Part shown: positions 15,984 through 23,560 of the stretch, piece after piece
Numbering within the stretch: position 1 is the stretch's first letter
Layout of the letters: every line of letters starts with the position of its first letter
Assembly (NCBI GenBank): GCA_017613735.1
Contig: JAGADF010000009.1
Span: 186,001-250,000 of the forward strand
DNA from: Clostridia bacterium
GTDB taxonomy: Bacteria; Bacillota; Clostridia; Oscillospirales; Acutalibacteraceae
Length of the DNA stretch: 64,000 bases
Direction: 5' to 3'
Translations under genes and position numbers: made by a program
Notes under the pieces: model-generated
Database searches by the model: none
Told to the model about the DNA's origin: nothing
What the model saw: only the letters and a program-made list of their open reading frames with translations

Positions 15984-17597
15984 ATGCTTGACGCTTTAAA
16001 AACTGCCGAAAAGATAAAAAACGGCGAAACATTTATCGGAATTGAATTCGGCTCTACAAGAATCAAGGCCGTATTGACCGATGAAAAATGTACCCCTCTC
16101 GCTTCGGGCAGCTTTACGTGGGAAAATGAGCTTGTCGACGGAATATGGACATATTCTCTTGACAGTATTATAAAAGGGCTTCAGGTCTGTTTTTCTTCTC
16201 TTAAATCAAACGTAAGGGAAGAATATAATATGCCGCTTGTAACCGCGGGCGCTATCGGCATTTCCGCGATGATGCACGGTTATATGGCTTTTGACAAAAA
16301 CGACGAACTGCTTGTACCGTTCCGTACCTGGAGAAATACAATTACAGCCAAAGCGAGCGAAAAACTGAGCGGGGAGTTCGGGTTTAACATTCCCGAAAGG
16401 TGGAGCATAGCCCATCTTTATCAGGAAATCCTCAATGACGAATACTATGTCAAACAGATTCGCCATCTCAACACTCTTGCAGGTTATATTCATTTCATTC
16501 TGACGGGCGAAAGAGTTCTCGGCATAGGCGACGCGAGCGGTATGTTCCCGGTTGACAGTGAAAAGCTCTGCTATAATGAGGTTATGCTCGACAAGTTTGA
16601 AGAGATTATTCATTATCACTATTATAAATGGAAAATCCGCGATATTCTTCCGAGAATTCTTCTTGCGGGCGATGAAGCGGGCGTTCTTACAAAAGAGGGC
16701 GCGCTGATTCTCGACCCGACCGGCGAGTTTATGCCGGGCGTTAGATTTTGCCCGCCCGAAGGCGACGCAGGGACCGGAATGGTTGCTACAAACAGCGTCA
16801 AACCTCTTACGGGTAACGTCAGCGCAGGTACAAGCGTATTCGCAATGGCGGTTCTCGATAAGGCTATGAAAGGCTGGTATCCCGAAATTGACGTTGTCGC
16901 TACGCCTGCGGGTAAGGATGTAGCTATGGTTCACTGTAATAACTGCTGTTCCGATATTGACGCATGGGCGGAAATTTTCAGTCAGTTTTCCGCGGCGTCG
17001 GGGAACAAGCTTCCCATGAGCAAGGTTTATGACGTTCTTTATGACGAGGCGGCTAAAGGCAAAAAAAACTGCGGCGGCGTTACGGCTTTTAACTATGTTT
17101 CGGGTGAAAGCATTACAAAGCTCAATAACGGTGCGCCGATGATTGTCAGAAGAAACAACAGTGAGTTTTCTCTTGCGGATTTCTTCAGAGCTAATCTGTA
17201 TTCCGCGCTTGCCACGCTGCGTATAGGAATGAACATTCTTTACACGAGCGAAAACTTAAGTCTTTCAAAGCTTGCTGTTCACGGCGGCTTTGTAAAATCC
17301 TCAGTCGGTCAGAGCGTTATGGCTGACGCGATGAACACCCCCGTAACCGTTTATTCAACGGCGGGCGAGGGCGGACCGTGGGGTATGGCAATACTTGCAT
17401 CCTATACCCGTCATAAAAACGAGATGAGCCTTGAGGATTACCTTGACAACTGCATTTTCTCTTCGGCAAAAAGCGAAATTACAAATCCCGATAAGGACGG
17501 CGTAACAGGCTTTAACGAATACCTTGAAAGCTACGAAAAGCTTCTTGAAGCCGAAAGGAAAGCAACCGAAATTCTTTATAAAAAGGTGAAGAAATGA
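15984..17597 (+). CDS. FGGY-family carbohydrate kinase, probable L-ribulokinase
   Basis: 537 aa. ASKHA/FGGY sugar kinase: EFGSTRIKAV phosphate-1 near 20, the SAMMHGYMAFD substrate loop, RTWRNT, GDASGMFPVD, and a C-terminal adenosine motif around GGFVKSSVGQSVMADAMNTPV. It overlaps araD by 4 bp and araA follows, so the substrate is probably L-ribulose, phosphorylated to L-ribulose 5-phosphate. It differs from E. coli AraB in sequence and belongs to a divergent FGGY branch, so I give no gene symbol. The frequent FGGY alternative, xylulokinase, fits the context less well. SD GGGGTG precedes the ATG. Confidence 0.88.
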   Translation: MLDALKTAEKIKNGETFIGIEFGSTRIKAVLTDEKCTPLASGSFTWENELVDGIWTYSLDSIIKGLQVCFSSLKSNVREEYNMPLVTAGAIGISAMMHGYMAFDKNDELLVPFRTWRNTITAKASEKLSGEFGFNIPERWSIAHLYQEILNDEYYVKQIRHLNTLAGYIHFILTGERVLGIGDASGMFPVDSEKLCYNEVMLDKFEEIIHYHYYKWKIRDILPRILLAGDEAGVLTKEGALILDPTGEFMPGVRFCPPEGDAGTGMVATNSVKPLTGNVSAGTSVFAMAVLDKAMKGWYPEIDVVATPAGKDVAMVHCNNCCSDIDAWAEIFSQFSAASGNKLPMSKVYDVLYDEAAKGKKNCGGVTAFNYVSGESITKLNNGAPMIVRRNNSEFSLADFFRANLYSALATLRIGMNILYTSENLSLSKLAVHGGFVKSSVGQSVMADAMNTPVTVYSTAGEGGPWGMAILASYTRHKNEMSLEDYLDNCIFSSAKSEITNPDKDGVTGFNEYLESYEKLLEAERKATEILYKKVKK

Positions 17598-18298
17598 GCT
17601 ATCTTAACGAACTAAAGGAACGCGTTTTCAGACAGAATCTCGAGCTCGTAAAACAAAAACTTGTTGTACTGACCTGGGGTAATGTGAGCGCGATTGACCG
17701 TGAAAGCGGGCTTCTCGTCATAAAACCGAGCGGTGTTGATTATTCGGCTATGGCTGCGGACGATATGGTTGTCGTTGACCTTGACGGCAACAGAGTCGAG
17801 GGCAGGCTTAATCCATCAAGCGACACGCCGACTCATATTGAGCTTTATAAAGCCTTTCCTGACATTGGCGGCGTTGTTCATACTCATTCGCTGAACGCGA
17901 CTTCATTCGCTCAGGCGGGTAAAAGCATTACCGCTTACGGCACTACACACGCCGACTGCTTTTACGGCGACGTTCCCTGCGCGAGAGCACTGACTAAAGA
18001 TGAAATTGAAAACGAATATGAAAAGAACACGGGCAAGGTTATCATAGAAACCTTTATGGACCTTGACTATATGGCAATTCCCGCTGTTCTTGTAAAGAAT
18101 CACGGCCCGTTCACCTGGGGAAAAACTCCCGAAAAAGCGGTTGAAAACGCTGTGACGCTTGAAGCGGTAGCCGAAATGGCAATTAAAACGGCTGTAATCA
18201 ATCAGACGGTACAGCGTGTTGACCAGTATCTTCTGGATAAGCATTATTTTCGTAAACACGGCAAAAACGCCTATTACGGACAAGGAGAGAATAAATGA
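17594..18298 (+). CDS. araD: L-ribulose-5-phosphate 4-epimerase
   Basis: 234-aa class II aldolase-fold zinc enzyme that converts L-ribulose 5-P to D-xylulose 5-P. Seen: TWGNVSAIDRESGLLVIKPSGV, SSDTPTHIELYKAFPDIGGVVHTHS with the metal-binding His pair, GTTHADCFYG, and the third metal His in VKNHGPFTWG. Length and motifs match E. coli AraD. It overlaps the kinase (ATGA) and araA, so the three are co-translated. Confidence 0.96.
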   Translation: MSYLNELKERVFRQNLELVKQKLVVLTWGNVSAIDRESGLLVIKPSGVDYSAMAADDMVVVDLDGNRVEGRLNPSSDTPTHIELYKAFPDIGGVVHTHSLNATSFAQAGKSITAYGTTHADCFYGDVPCARALTKDEIENEYEKNTGKVIIETFMDLDYMAIPAVLVKNHGPFTWGKTPEKAVENAVTLEAVAEMAIKTAVINQTVQRVDQYLLDKHYFRKHGKNAYYGQGENK

Positions 18299-19692
18299 TG
18301 AAAAAGGTATATTTTCTTACCGGAAGCCAGTTTCTTTACGGTGAAGAAACATTAAAGCAGGTTGAAAAGGACAGCGTTGAGATGGTATCATTTCTCAATG
18401 AAAAAACGCCCGGAGCCGAAATTGTTTTTTCGGGCGTAATGAAGACATCCGACGAAATAACCTCGACAATAAAAAAGGTAAACTTTGATGACGAGTGCAT
18501 AGGAATTATAGTCTGGTGCCATACTTTCAGCCCTGCTAAAATGTGGATTAACGGGCTTAAAATCCTTAATAAGCCCATGCTTCATCTTCATACTCAGGCT
18601 AACGAAAAGCTTCCGTATGACGAAATTGATATGGATTTTATGAATCTGAATCAGTCTGCTCACGGGGACAGGGAGTTCGCTCATATTCTCACCCGTCTCG
18701 GCATACCGAGATATACCGTTGTAGGTTATTATAAAAAGCAGAGAGTCATTGATAAAATAAATAAGTGGATTTCTGTTGCCAATGCTCTTGATTTCAGCAA
18801 GCAGGTTAAAATCTGCCGTTTCGGCGATAATATGCGCGAGGTTGCCGTAACCGACGGCGATAAGGTCGCCGCCAACATTCAGTTCGGCTGGCAGACGGAT
18901 TACTATGCGGTCGGCGATATTGTAAGCGAGATTGCAAAGGTTACCGACGCGGAAACTGACGAGCTTTATAATGAGATTATAAAGAAATATGACCTTAATA
19001 CCGATAATATTCAGGCGGTTAAGGAACAGGTAAAATATGAAATCGCTTTAAAACGTTTTCTTGACAGAGGAAACTATACGGCGGTTACTACCAATTTCCA
19101 GGATTTGTACGGTCTCAGACAACTTTTCGGTATGTCGATTCAGCGCCTTATGGAGTCGGGCTACGGCTTCGGCGCCGAGGGTGACTGGAAAATTGCCGCC
19201 CTTACGGCTATTCTTAAAAAAATGGCTGAGGGCAAAGACGGCGGAACCGCTTTTATGGAGGATTATACATACGATTATACCGACGGCGAAGAGCTTGTGC
19301 TCGGCGCTCATATGCTTGAGGTTTGCCCGTCCGTTGCTGCAAATAATCCTAAAATCGAGGTTCATCCTTTGGGCATAGGCGATAAGGAAGACCCTGCAAG
19401 ACTTGTTTTTGACGGTATTACGGGCGACGCGGTTGCGGTATGTATGACCGATATGGGCGACCGTTTCCGCATTATCTGCGCCGATATTGAACTTGTCAAA
19501 CAGCCTAAGGAGATGCCTAATCTTCCCGTGGCGAGAATTATGTGGAAAATCAAGCCCGATTTTGAAACTGGCGTTAAAGCCTGGCTTGAGGCGGGCGGAG
19601 CTCACCACACGGTAGTTTCAACCGCTCTTGACAGAGAAGACATCGAACTTTTTGCCCGTCTTACGGGTGCCGAATTTGTTGCCATAGGCTGA
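18295..19692 (+). CDS. araA: L-arabinose isomerase
   Basis: 465 aa, about 30 residues shorter than the E. coli and B. subtilis enzymes. Converts L-arabinose to L-ribulose using Mn2+. CHTFSPAKMWINGL, MDFMNLNQSAHGDREF and the four metal ligands are present: Glu in GAEGDWK, Glu in FMEDYTY, His in LGAHMLEVCPS, His in AHHTVVS. Two adjacent ATGs (18295, 18298); the first has SD AAGGAG 7 bp before it and overlaps the araD stop. No araR-type regulator is visible nearby. Confidence 0.96.
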   Translation: MMKKVYFLTGSQFLYGEETLKQVEKDSVEMVSFLNEKTPGAEIVFSGVMKTSDEITSTIKKVNFDDECIGIIVWCHTFSPAKMWINGLKILNKPMLHLHTQANEKLPYDEIDMDFMNLNQSAHGDREFAHILTRLGIPRYTVVGYYKKQRVIDKINKWISVANALDFSKQVKICRFGDNMREVAVTDGDKVAANIQFGWQTDYYAVGDIVSEIAKVTDAETDELYNEIIKKYDLNTDNIQAVKEQVKYEIALKRFLDRGNYTAVTTNFQDLYGLRQLFGMSIQRLMESGYGFGAEGDWKIAALTAILKKMAEGKDGGTAFMEDYTYDYTDGEELVLGAHMLEVCPSVAANNPKIEVHPLGIGDKEDPARLVFDGITGDAVAVCMTDMGDRFRIICADIELVKQPKEMPNLPVARIMWKIKPDFETGVKAWLEAGGAHHTVVSTALDREDIELFARLTGAEFVAIG

Positions 19693-19711
19693 AAATCAAG
19701 GGGGGTTGGAT

Positions 19712-21175
19712 ATGGATAACAATGAAAACACAAATGTCGAACAGACAGTGAAAAAAGAACATCCGAATAAAATCGGTATAAAAGAGGGAATGGGTTATAT
19801 GCTCGGCGACGCGGGCAACCTTTTCGTACTTACAACCGTTTCTTCCTACCTTAAGGTATTTTTCACGGACGTTCTTAAAATCCTGCCCGAAAAGGTAGCA
19901 ACTCTTTTCCTGCTTACAAGGCTCTGGGACGCTATCAATGACCCTATATGGGGTGGACTTGTCGCAAAGCGCAGACCCGGTAAGAGCGGTAAATACAGAC
20001 CTTACCTTATCTGGGTTTCGATTCCGCTTGCGATTTCGGAGCTTATGTGCTTTTACAACATAGGCGATTATAACGAGCATCCGACGAGAGTGCTTTTATA
20101 CGCGTATATAGCTTATATCGCTTTCGGTATGCTCTATACGGGAATCAACGTGCCTTTCGGTTCGCTTGCGTCGGTTATTACCGATGACCCCGACGGCAGA
20201 ACTCTTTTGTCAACATTCCGTTCAATAGGCGGCGGAATAGGCGGCGCCGCTCCGCTTCTTGTTGCGCCTCTTGTAATTTATACAAAGGTCGCTACTTCCG
20301 ACGGCAAGGTCGTTGAGGTTGCCGATGCGGGCGGTATGTTTAAATTCGCGCTTATTATGGCTGTTCTTTCGGCTGTATTTTACTTTGCCTGCTTCAAGAC
20401 GACAAAAGAACGCGTCAAATCGGAAGCTGAGCCTCATGTCGATATGAAGGCGGCTTATAAGGGTATGTTTAAATCCCGTCCCTTCGTCGTACTTGCGGTT
20501 ACGGGCGTTCTTATTTCCGGTCAGCTTCAGTTCGCGTCATTGAATCAATATTTATACAAGAATTACTTTGTAAATACAAAGCTCGGTATATTCGGCTCTA
20601 TTGCTCAGTATCTTCCGATGGCAATTATGATTCTCTTTACGCCGAAGCTTGTTAAAAAGTTCGGTAAAAAAGAGCTTGCGGGCTTTGGCTCAATGTTCGC
20701 AGCTGCCGCCGCGATAATATGCTTTATTGTAAAACCCGGCAGAGACCAGGCGTGGATTTTTATGCTTGTTCTGTTTATAATCGGCTTCGGTTATTCGTTT
20801 GTTTCGATTACTAACTGGGCTGTAGTTGCCGACGTTATTGACTATCAGTTCGTCAAGACGGGCATTAGAAGCGAAAGCGCAATTTACGCCGTTTACACCT
20901 TCTCAAGAAAACTCGGTCAGACAATTGCCGACTACGGCGGACTTATGCTTTTAAGCAAATACGCAGGCTATACCGATAAAATAGCGGACGCAGGCTACGT
21001 TCCGGGCGTAGGCGACAAGATTCTTACAATATGCACGCTTATTCCGGCAATTACGTATACGCTTATCTGGCTTCTTTACAGATTCGCTTATCCGCTTACG
21101 AAAGAAAAGCTTGAGCCAATTTACGAGGAAGTACGTTCGTCAAACGAAACGATGGAAGAGGCTTCTCAGGCGTAA
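19712..21175 (+). CDS. GPH-family sugar:cation symporter
   Basis: 487 aa, 12-helix glycoside-pentoside-hexuronide:cation symporter (MelB/XylP-like MFS). The signature LTRLWDAINDPIWGG near 70-84 and the KSGKYRPYLIW cytoplasmic loop are clear. It directly follows araA, so it likely imports L-arabinose or an arabinoside. I chose ATG 19712, 6 bp after SD AAGGGGGG; a TTG at 19706 lies too close to the SD. A terminator follows at 21191, which ends the mreB-hflX-ara run. Confidence 0.9.
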   Translation: MDNNENTNVEQTVKKEHPNKIGIKEGMGYMLGDAGNLFVLTTVSSYLKVFFTDVLKILPEKVATLFLLTRLWDAINDPIWGGLVAKRRPGKSGKYRPYLIWVSIPLAISELMCFYNIGDYNEHPTRVLLYAYIAYIAFGMLYTGINVPFGSLASVITDDPDGRTLLSTFRSIGGGIGGAAPLLVAPLVIYTKVATSDGKVVEVADAGGMFKFALIMAVLSAVFYFACFKTTKERVKSEAEPHVDMKAAYKGMFKSRPFVVLAVTGVLISGQLQFASLNQYLYKNYFVNTKLGIFGSIAQYLPMAIMILFTPKLVKKFGKKELAGFGSMFAAAAAIICFIVKPGRDQAWIFMLVLFIIGFGYSFVSITNWAVVADVIDYQFVKTGIRSESAIYAVYTFSRKLGQTIADYGGLMLLSKYAGYTDKIADAGYVPGVGDKILTICTLIPAITYTLIWLLYRFAYPLTKEKLEPIYEEVRSSNETMEEASQA

Positions 21176-21190
21176 ATCGAATATAATAAT

Positions 21191-21220
21191 AAAAGGCAGG
21201 ATTTGTTCCTGCCTTTTTCT
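21191..21220 (+). terminator. Terminator after the GPH symporter
   Basis: Perfect 11-bp stem AAAAGGCAGGA / TCCTGCCTTTT, loop TTTGT, then T-rich sequence. Confidence 0.92.
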
Positions 21221-21229
21221 ATTTTTATC

Positions 21230-21258
21230 TTGACAAATTAATATATGATGGCTATAAT
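21230..21258 (+). promoter_or_regulatory. Promoter of the tRNA Arg-His-Gln cluster
   Basis: TTGACA, 17-bp spacer, TATAAT: a full consensus promoter 29 bp upstream of the first tRNA, as expected for stable RNA genes. Confidence 0.93.
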
Positions 21259-21287
21259 AATTAAGCGCTTAAAAGGAGCGTATGTAC

Positions 21288-21361
21288 GCGCTTGTAGCTC
21301 AGTAGGATAGAGCATCTGCCTTCTAAGCAGAGGGTCGGGGGTTCGAATCCCTCCAAGCGCG
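21288..21361 (+). tRNA. tRNA-Arg (UCU)
   Basis: Complete cloverleaf, 74 nt: acceptor GCGCTTG/CAAGCGC, anticodon stem TCTGC/GCAGA with loop CTTCTAA (anticodon TCT), T-loop GTTCGAATC. CCA is not encoded. First of three tRNAs behind one promoter. Confidence 0.95.
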
Positions 21362-21368
21362 CTTTGTG

Positions 21369-21442
21369 GTGGCTATAGCGTAGTTGGTTAACGCGCCAGT
21401 TTGTGGCACTGGAGACCATCGGTTCGAATCCGATTAGCCACC
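21369..21442 (+). tRNA. tRNA-His (GUG)
   Basis: Cloverleaf of 74 nt: acceptor GTGGCTA/TAGCCAC, anticodon stem CCAGT/ACTGG with loop TTGTGGC (anticodon GTG). The base before the acceptor (21368) is G and the discriminator is C, giving the G-1:C73 pair typical of tRNA-His. Confidence 0.95.
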
Positions 21443-21462
21443 CTTTATTTTTTTGTTCATAT

Positions 21463-21533
21463 TGGAGTGTAGTCTAGCGGTAGGACACGTGACTTTGACT
21501 CACGCCGTGGTGGTTCAACTCCACCCACTCCAG
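21463..21533 (+). tRNA. tRNA-Gln (UUG)
   Basis: Cloverleaf of 71 nt: acceptor TGGAGTG/CACTCCA, anticodon stem CGTGA/TCACG with loop CTTTGAC (anticodon TTG), T-loop GTTCAACTC. Last tRNA of the cluster; a terminator follows. Confidence 0.95.
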
Positions 21534-21537
21534 TAAA

Positions 21538-21572
21538 AAAGCGCTTGCTTATTCAGCAAGCGCTTTGATTTT
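21538..21572. terminator. Bidirectional terminator after tRNA-Gln
   Basis: Perfect 12-bp stem AAAGCGCTTGCT / AGCAAGCGCTTT with loop TATTC, then TGATTTTTT. The A run on the other side also serves the converging minus-strand gene. Confidence 0.92.
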
Positions 21573-21579
21573 TTATTGT

Positions 21580-22149
21580 TTACTGATTGCTTTCGGATAA
21601 TCTTGTGTTCATAAGATTGTCTAAATCAATTTCAGGCTCGGCAGCCGGAGCAGGCGCAGGAGCGGGTGCCGGTGCAGGCGCAGTTTCAGGAGCAGCTGCG
21701 GGAGCGGGAGCTGCTTCATCGTTTGCGAATAAATCCTGAACAACTTCCTTTGTAACCATGTCGGATGCAGGCTCATTTGAAATTGCTTTTGATCCCATAG
21801 CTTCTTTAATGGAAGACTTTCTGCTGATATTAATTCCCTTGCTCTTCCAGTAATTGATAATAACGTCAAAACCGGCGTCCTTTGAAATAATTGCATAGCC
21901 CTGTCTGCTGTCAATGGCGATAAGTCGGCCTATGATAGTAGAAAGCAGGAAATTGAGTGCGTTCTGGGTTTCACCGGAAATCTTCTGATAATCCTTTTTG
22001 CATTCAAGCATTTCAATCTGCTTATGCAAATCAAATGAAATTCTTGAATTATCGTTATAGAATACAAGAAGCTCGTCATTCTTAGTCAAAGAGCTTACGC
22101 CCTGAAGACCGGGAGAATTAACGTTTTCAAAATCAATAAGAACTTTCAT
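21580..22149 (-). CDS. PIN/NYN-like domain protein with Ala-Pro repeat tail
   Basis: 189 aa. The N-terminal domain (about 1-125) starts KVLIDFENVNSPGL and has conserved Asp/Glu/Asn positions of the PIN-like nuclease superfamily (LIDFENV, IDSRQGYAIISKDAGFD), so RNase activity is possible. A low-complexity (AP)n segment (about 150-172) follows, then a short acidic tail. I chose ATG 22149 with SD AAAAGGGG 7 bp upstream; a TTG at 22167 overlaps the SD. Promoter TTGACT-17-TACAAT lies 86 bp upstream. Target and partners unknown. Confidence 0.82.
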   Translation of the reverse strand: MKVLIDFENVNSPGLQGVSSLTKNDELLVFYNDNSRISFDLHKQIEMLECKKDYQKISGETQNALNFLLSTIIGRLIAIDSRQGYAIISKDAGFDVIINYWKSKGINISRKSSIKEAMGSKAISNEPASDMVTKEVVQDLFANDEAAPAPAAAPETAPAPAPAPAPAPAAEPEIDLDNLMNTRLSESNQ

Positions 22150-22208
22150 TTTTAAACCCCTTTTCAAAAGAAACCGTTTTCGGTGTTCTTAAAAGTACAT
22201 AATTTATT

Positions 22209-22242
22209 GTGTTTGATATTGTATCGTGTTTGATATTGTATC
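22209..22242. repeat. Exact 17-bp tandem duplication in a promoter
   Basis: GTGTTTGATATTGTATC occurs twice head to tail (22209-22225, 22226-22242). The unit contains the minus-strand -10 hexamer TACAAT, so the PIN-like gene has two -10 copies 17 bp apart. Confidence 0.9.
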
Positions 22243-22263
22243 ACCTTTTTTTGAATCAGTCAA
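22235..22263 (-). promoter_or_regulatory. Promoter of the PIN-like gene
   Basis: On the minus strand TTGACT, 17-bp spacer, TACAAT. The -10 falls in the upstream (distal) copy of the 17-bp repeat. Confidence 0.78.
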
Positions 22264-22284
22264 TATTATTAATTACCGTTTTTA

Positions 22285-22313
22285 TTGTAAATGTTAAATT
22301 GATATGATAAAAT
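22285..22313 (+). promoter_or_regulatory. Probable promoter of the HAD hydrolase gene
   Basis: TTGTAA, 17-bp spacer, TAAAAT, ending 20 bp before the start codon. Moderate match. Confidence 0.5.
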
Positions 22314-22332
22314 AACTGACGGAGGAGAGAAT

Positions 22333-23160
22333 ATGAGCGTTAAAATGATTTTAATTGACCTTGACGGTACCTTGATGCTGCCTGACCATATCACAGTAAG
22401 CGAGGCTAATAAAAGAACTCTTAAAGCCGCTCACGATAACGGCGTAAAGATAGTAATTTCAACGGGCAGAACTCTGTCCGTCGTAAGGCGCGTCATTGAC
22501 CAGATACCTTTTATCGACTGCGTTATGTATTCGGACGGCGCGGCAGTTTATGACGTTAAGGAAAATAAGGTTATATATGAAAAACTGATTGATTTTTCTT
22601 TAACCGAAAAGGTGATTGAGTATCTTAACGGCGTTGAGGTTTATTATAACCTTTATATCGACGGTAAAATAGTTACACAGAAAGGGCGTCAGCGTTTCTT
22701 TAAAAACAGCGGTCTTTCCGAGGAGTTTATTAAGGATTATTTAAAAAATACAACAATGTACGATGATTTGCTTTCGGGTATTGAAGGCAAGGGCGCAGAG
22801 CTGATTGTAGGATTCTTTAACTGCGAAGAGGATTTGAACAACGCTTTCGGATTCATTAATTCGTTTAAAGATAAACTGTATGTAACATCTGCTTTTACAA
22901 ATGAGTTTGAAATGACCAATAATGAGGCGACAAAGGGCAGAACAATGAAGTATCTTTGCTCGCTTGAAGGGATTACCAATGAAAACGTAATGGCAATAGG
23001 GGATTCGCACAACGACCTGCCGATGCTTGAAGAAGCGGGCATAGCTGTTGCTATGGGTAATGCTGAGCAGTTAGTTAAGGAAAAAGCGGATTATATAACC
23101 GAAACAAATGCAAATGACGGTGTTGCATTGGCTATAGAAAAATTTGTATTGAATGTTTAA
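22333..23160 (+). CDS. Cof-type HAD-IIB phosphatase
   Basis: 275 aa. Haloacid dehalogenase-superfamily sugar or cofactor phosphatase of the Cof/YidA subfamily. Motif I DLDGTLM near residue 9 (nucleophile Asp), motif II STGRT near 43, motif III Lys in the ATKGRTM stretch near 197, motif IV GDSHNDLPML near 220. A C2-type cap lies between. SD GGAGGAG precedes the ATG. Substrate cannot be read from sequence. Confidence 0.93.
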   Translation: MSVKMILIDLDGTLMLPDHITVSEANKRTLKAAHDNGVKIVISTGRTLSVVRRVIDQIPFIDCVMYSDGAAVYDVKENKVIYEKLIDFSLTEKVIEYLNGVEVYYNLYIDGKIVTQKGRQRFFKNSGLSEEFIKDYLKNTTMYDDLLSGIEGKGAELIVGFFNCEEDLNNAFGFINSFKDKLYVTSAFTNEFEMTNNEATKGRTMKYLCSLEGITNENVMAIGDSHNDLPMLEEAGIAVAMGNAEQLVKEKADYITETNANDGVALAIEKFVLNV

Positions 23161-23177
23161 GTCTGTTTTGATATAAT
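23149..23177 (+). promoter_or_regulatory. tRNA-Leu promoter
   Basis: TTGAAT, 17-bp spacer, TATAAT, 13 bp before the tRNA. The -35 lies in the last codons of the HAD gene. Confidence 0.87.
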
Positions 23178-23190
23178 TCTTAATATCTAA

Positions 23191-23272
23191 GCACCTGTGG
23201 TGGAATTGGCAGACACGCAAGATTTAGGATCTTGTGTCGAGAGGCGTGCAGGTTCAAGTCCTGTCAGGTGCA
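23191..23272 (+). tRNA. tRNA-Leu (UAG)
   Basis: 82-nt class II tRNA: acceptor GCACCTG/CAGGTGC, anticodon stem CAAGA/TCTTG with loop TTTAGGA (anticodon TAG), short variable arm, T-loop GTTCAAGTC, discriminator A. Confidence 0.95.
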
Positions 23273-23277
23273 TAATG

Positions 23278-23303
23278 ACCGAGGTTTGTCCTCGGTTTTT
23301 TTT
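23278..23303 (+). terminator. Terminator after tRNA-Leu
   Basis: Stem ACCGAGG/CCTCGGT, loop TTTGT, then a run of T. Confidence 0.9.
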
Positions 23304-23373
23304 GTAAAATTTTAAAAAGAATATAAAAAACGAATTTTCAAAAAATAAAATGAACGCATGAAAGGAGGATATT

Positions 23374-23559
23374 ATGAATAAATCAACATCCGATACGATG
23401 AAAGCAATCGGCGTTGGTATGGCTGTAGGCGGCGCGGCCGCAGCTATTACGAATGCGGTTGCGGGTTCATCTATGAAAAGGACACTTAAAAAGACATTTA
23501 AAAAGGCGGGAAGTACTTTGACCGACCTTATGAGTAACGCTTCGAGTATGATTAAATAA
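23374..23559 (+). CDS. Small hypothetical protein, 61 aa, Gly/Ala-rich hydrophobic segment
   Basis: 61 aa with strong SD GAAAGGAGG 7 bp before the ATG. Residues about 11-31 are Gly/Ala-rich and weakly hydrophobic; residues 35-45 are Lys-rich. It resembles small membrane-associated proteins with a glycine-zipper-like segment, but I do not recognise a family. The next gene starts 1 bp after its stop, so the two are probably cotranscribed. Confidence 0.75.
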   Translation: MNKSTSDTMKAIGVGMAVGGAAAAITNAVAGSSMKRTLKKTFKKAGSTLTDLMSNASSMIK

Positions 23560-23560
23560 T

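Noticed and set aside
16206-16934. 242-codon minus-strand open frame inside the FGGY kinase gene.
   Set aside because: Shadow of a clear kinase gene; its protein is rich in Asn/His/Arg with no family motif.
19048-19608. 186-codon minus-strand open frame inside araA.
   Set aside because: Antisense to all conserved metal-binding motifs of araA; no independent evidence.
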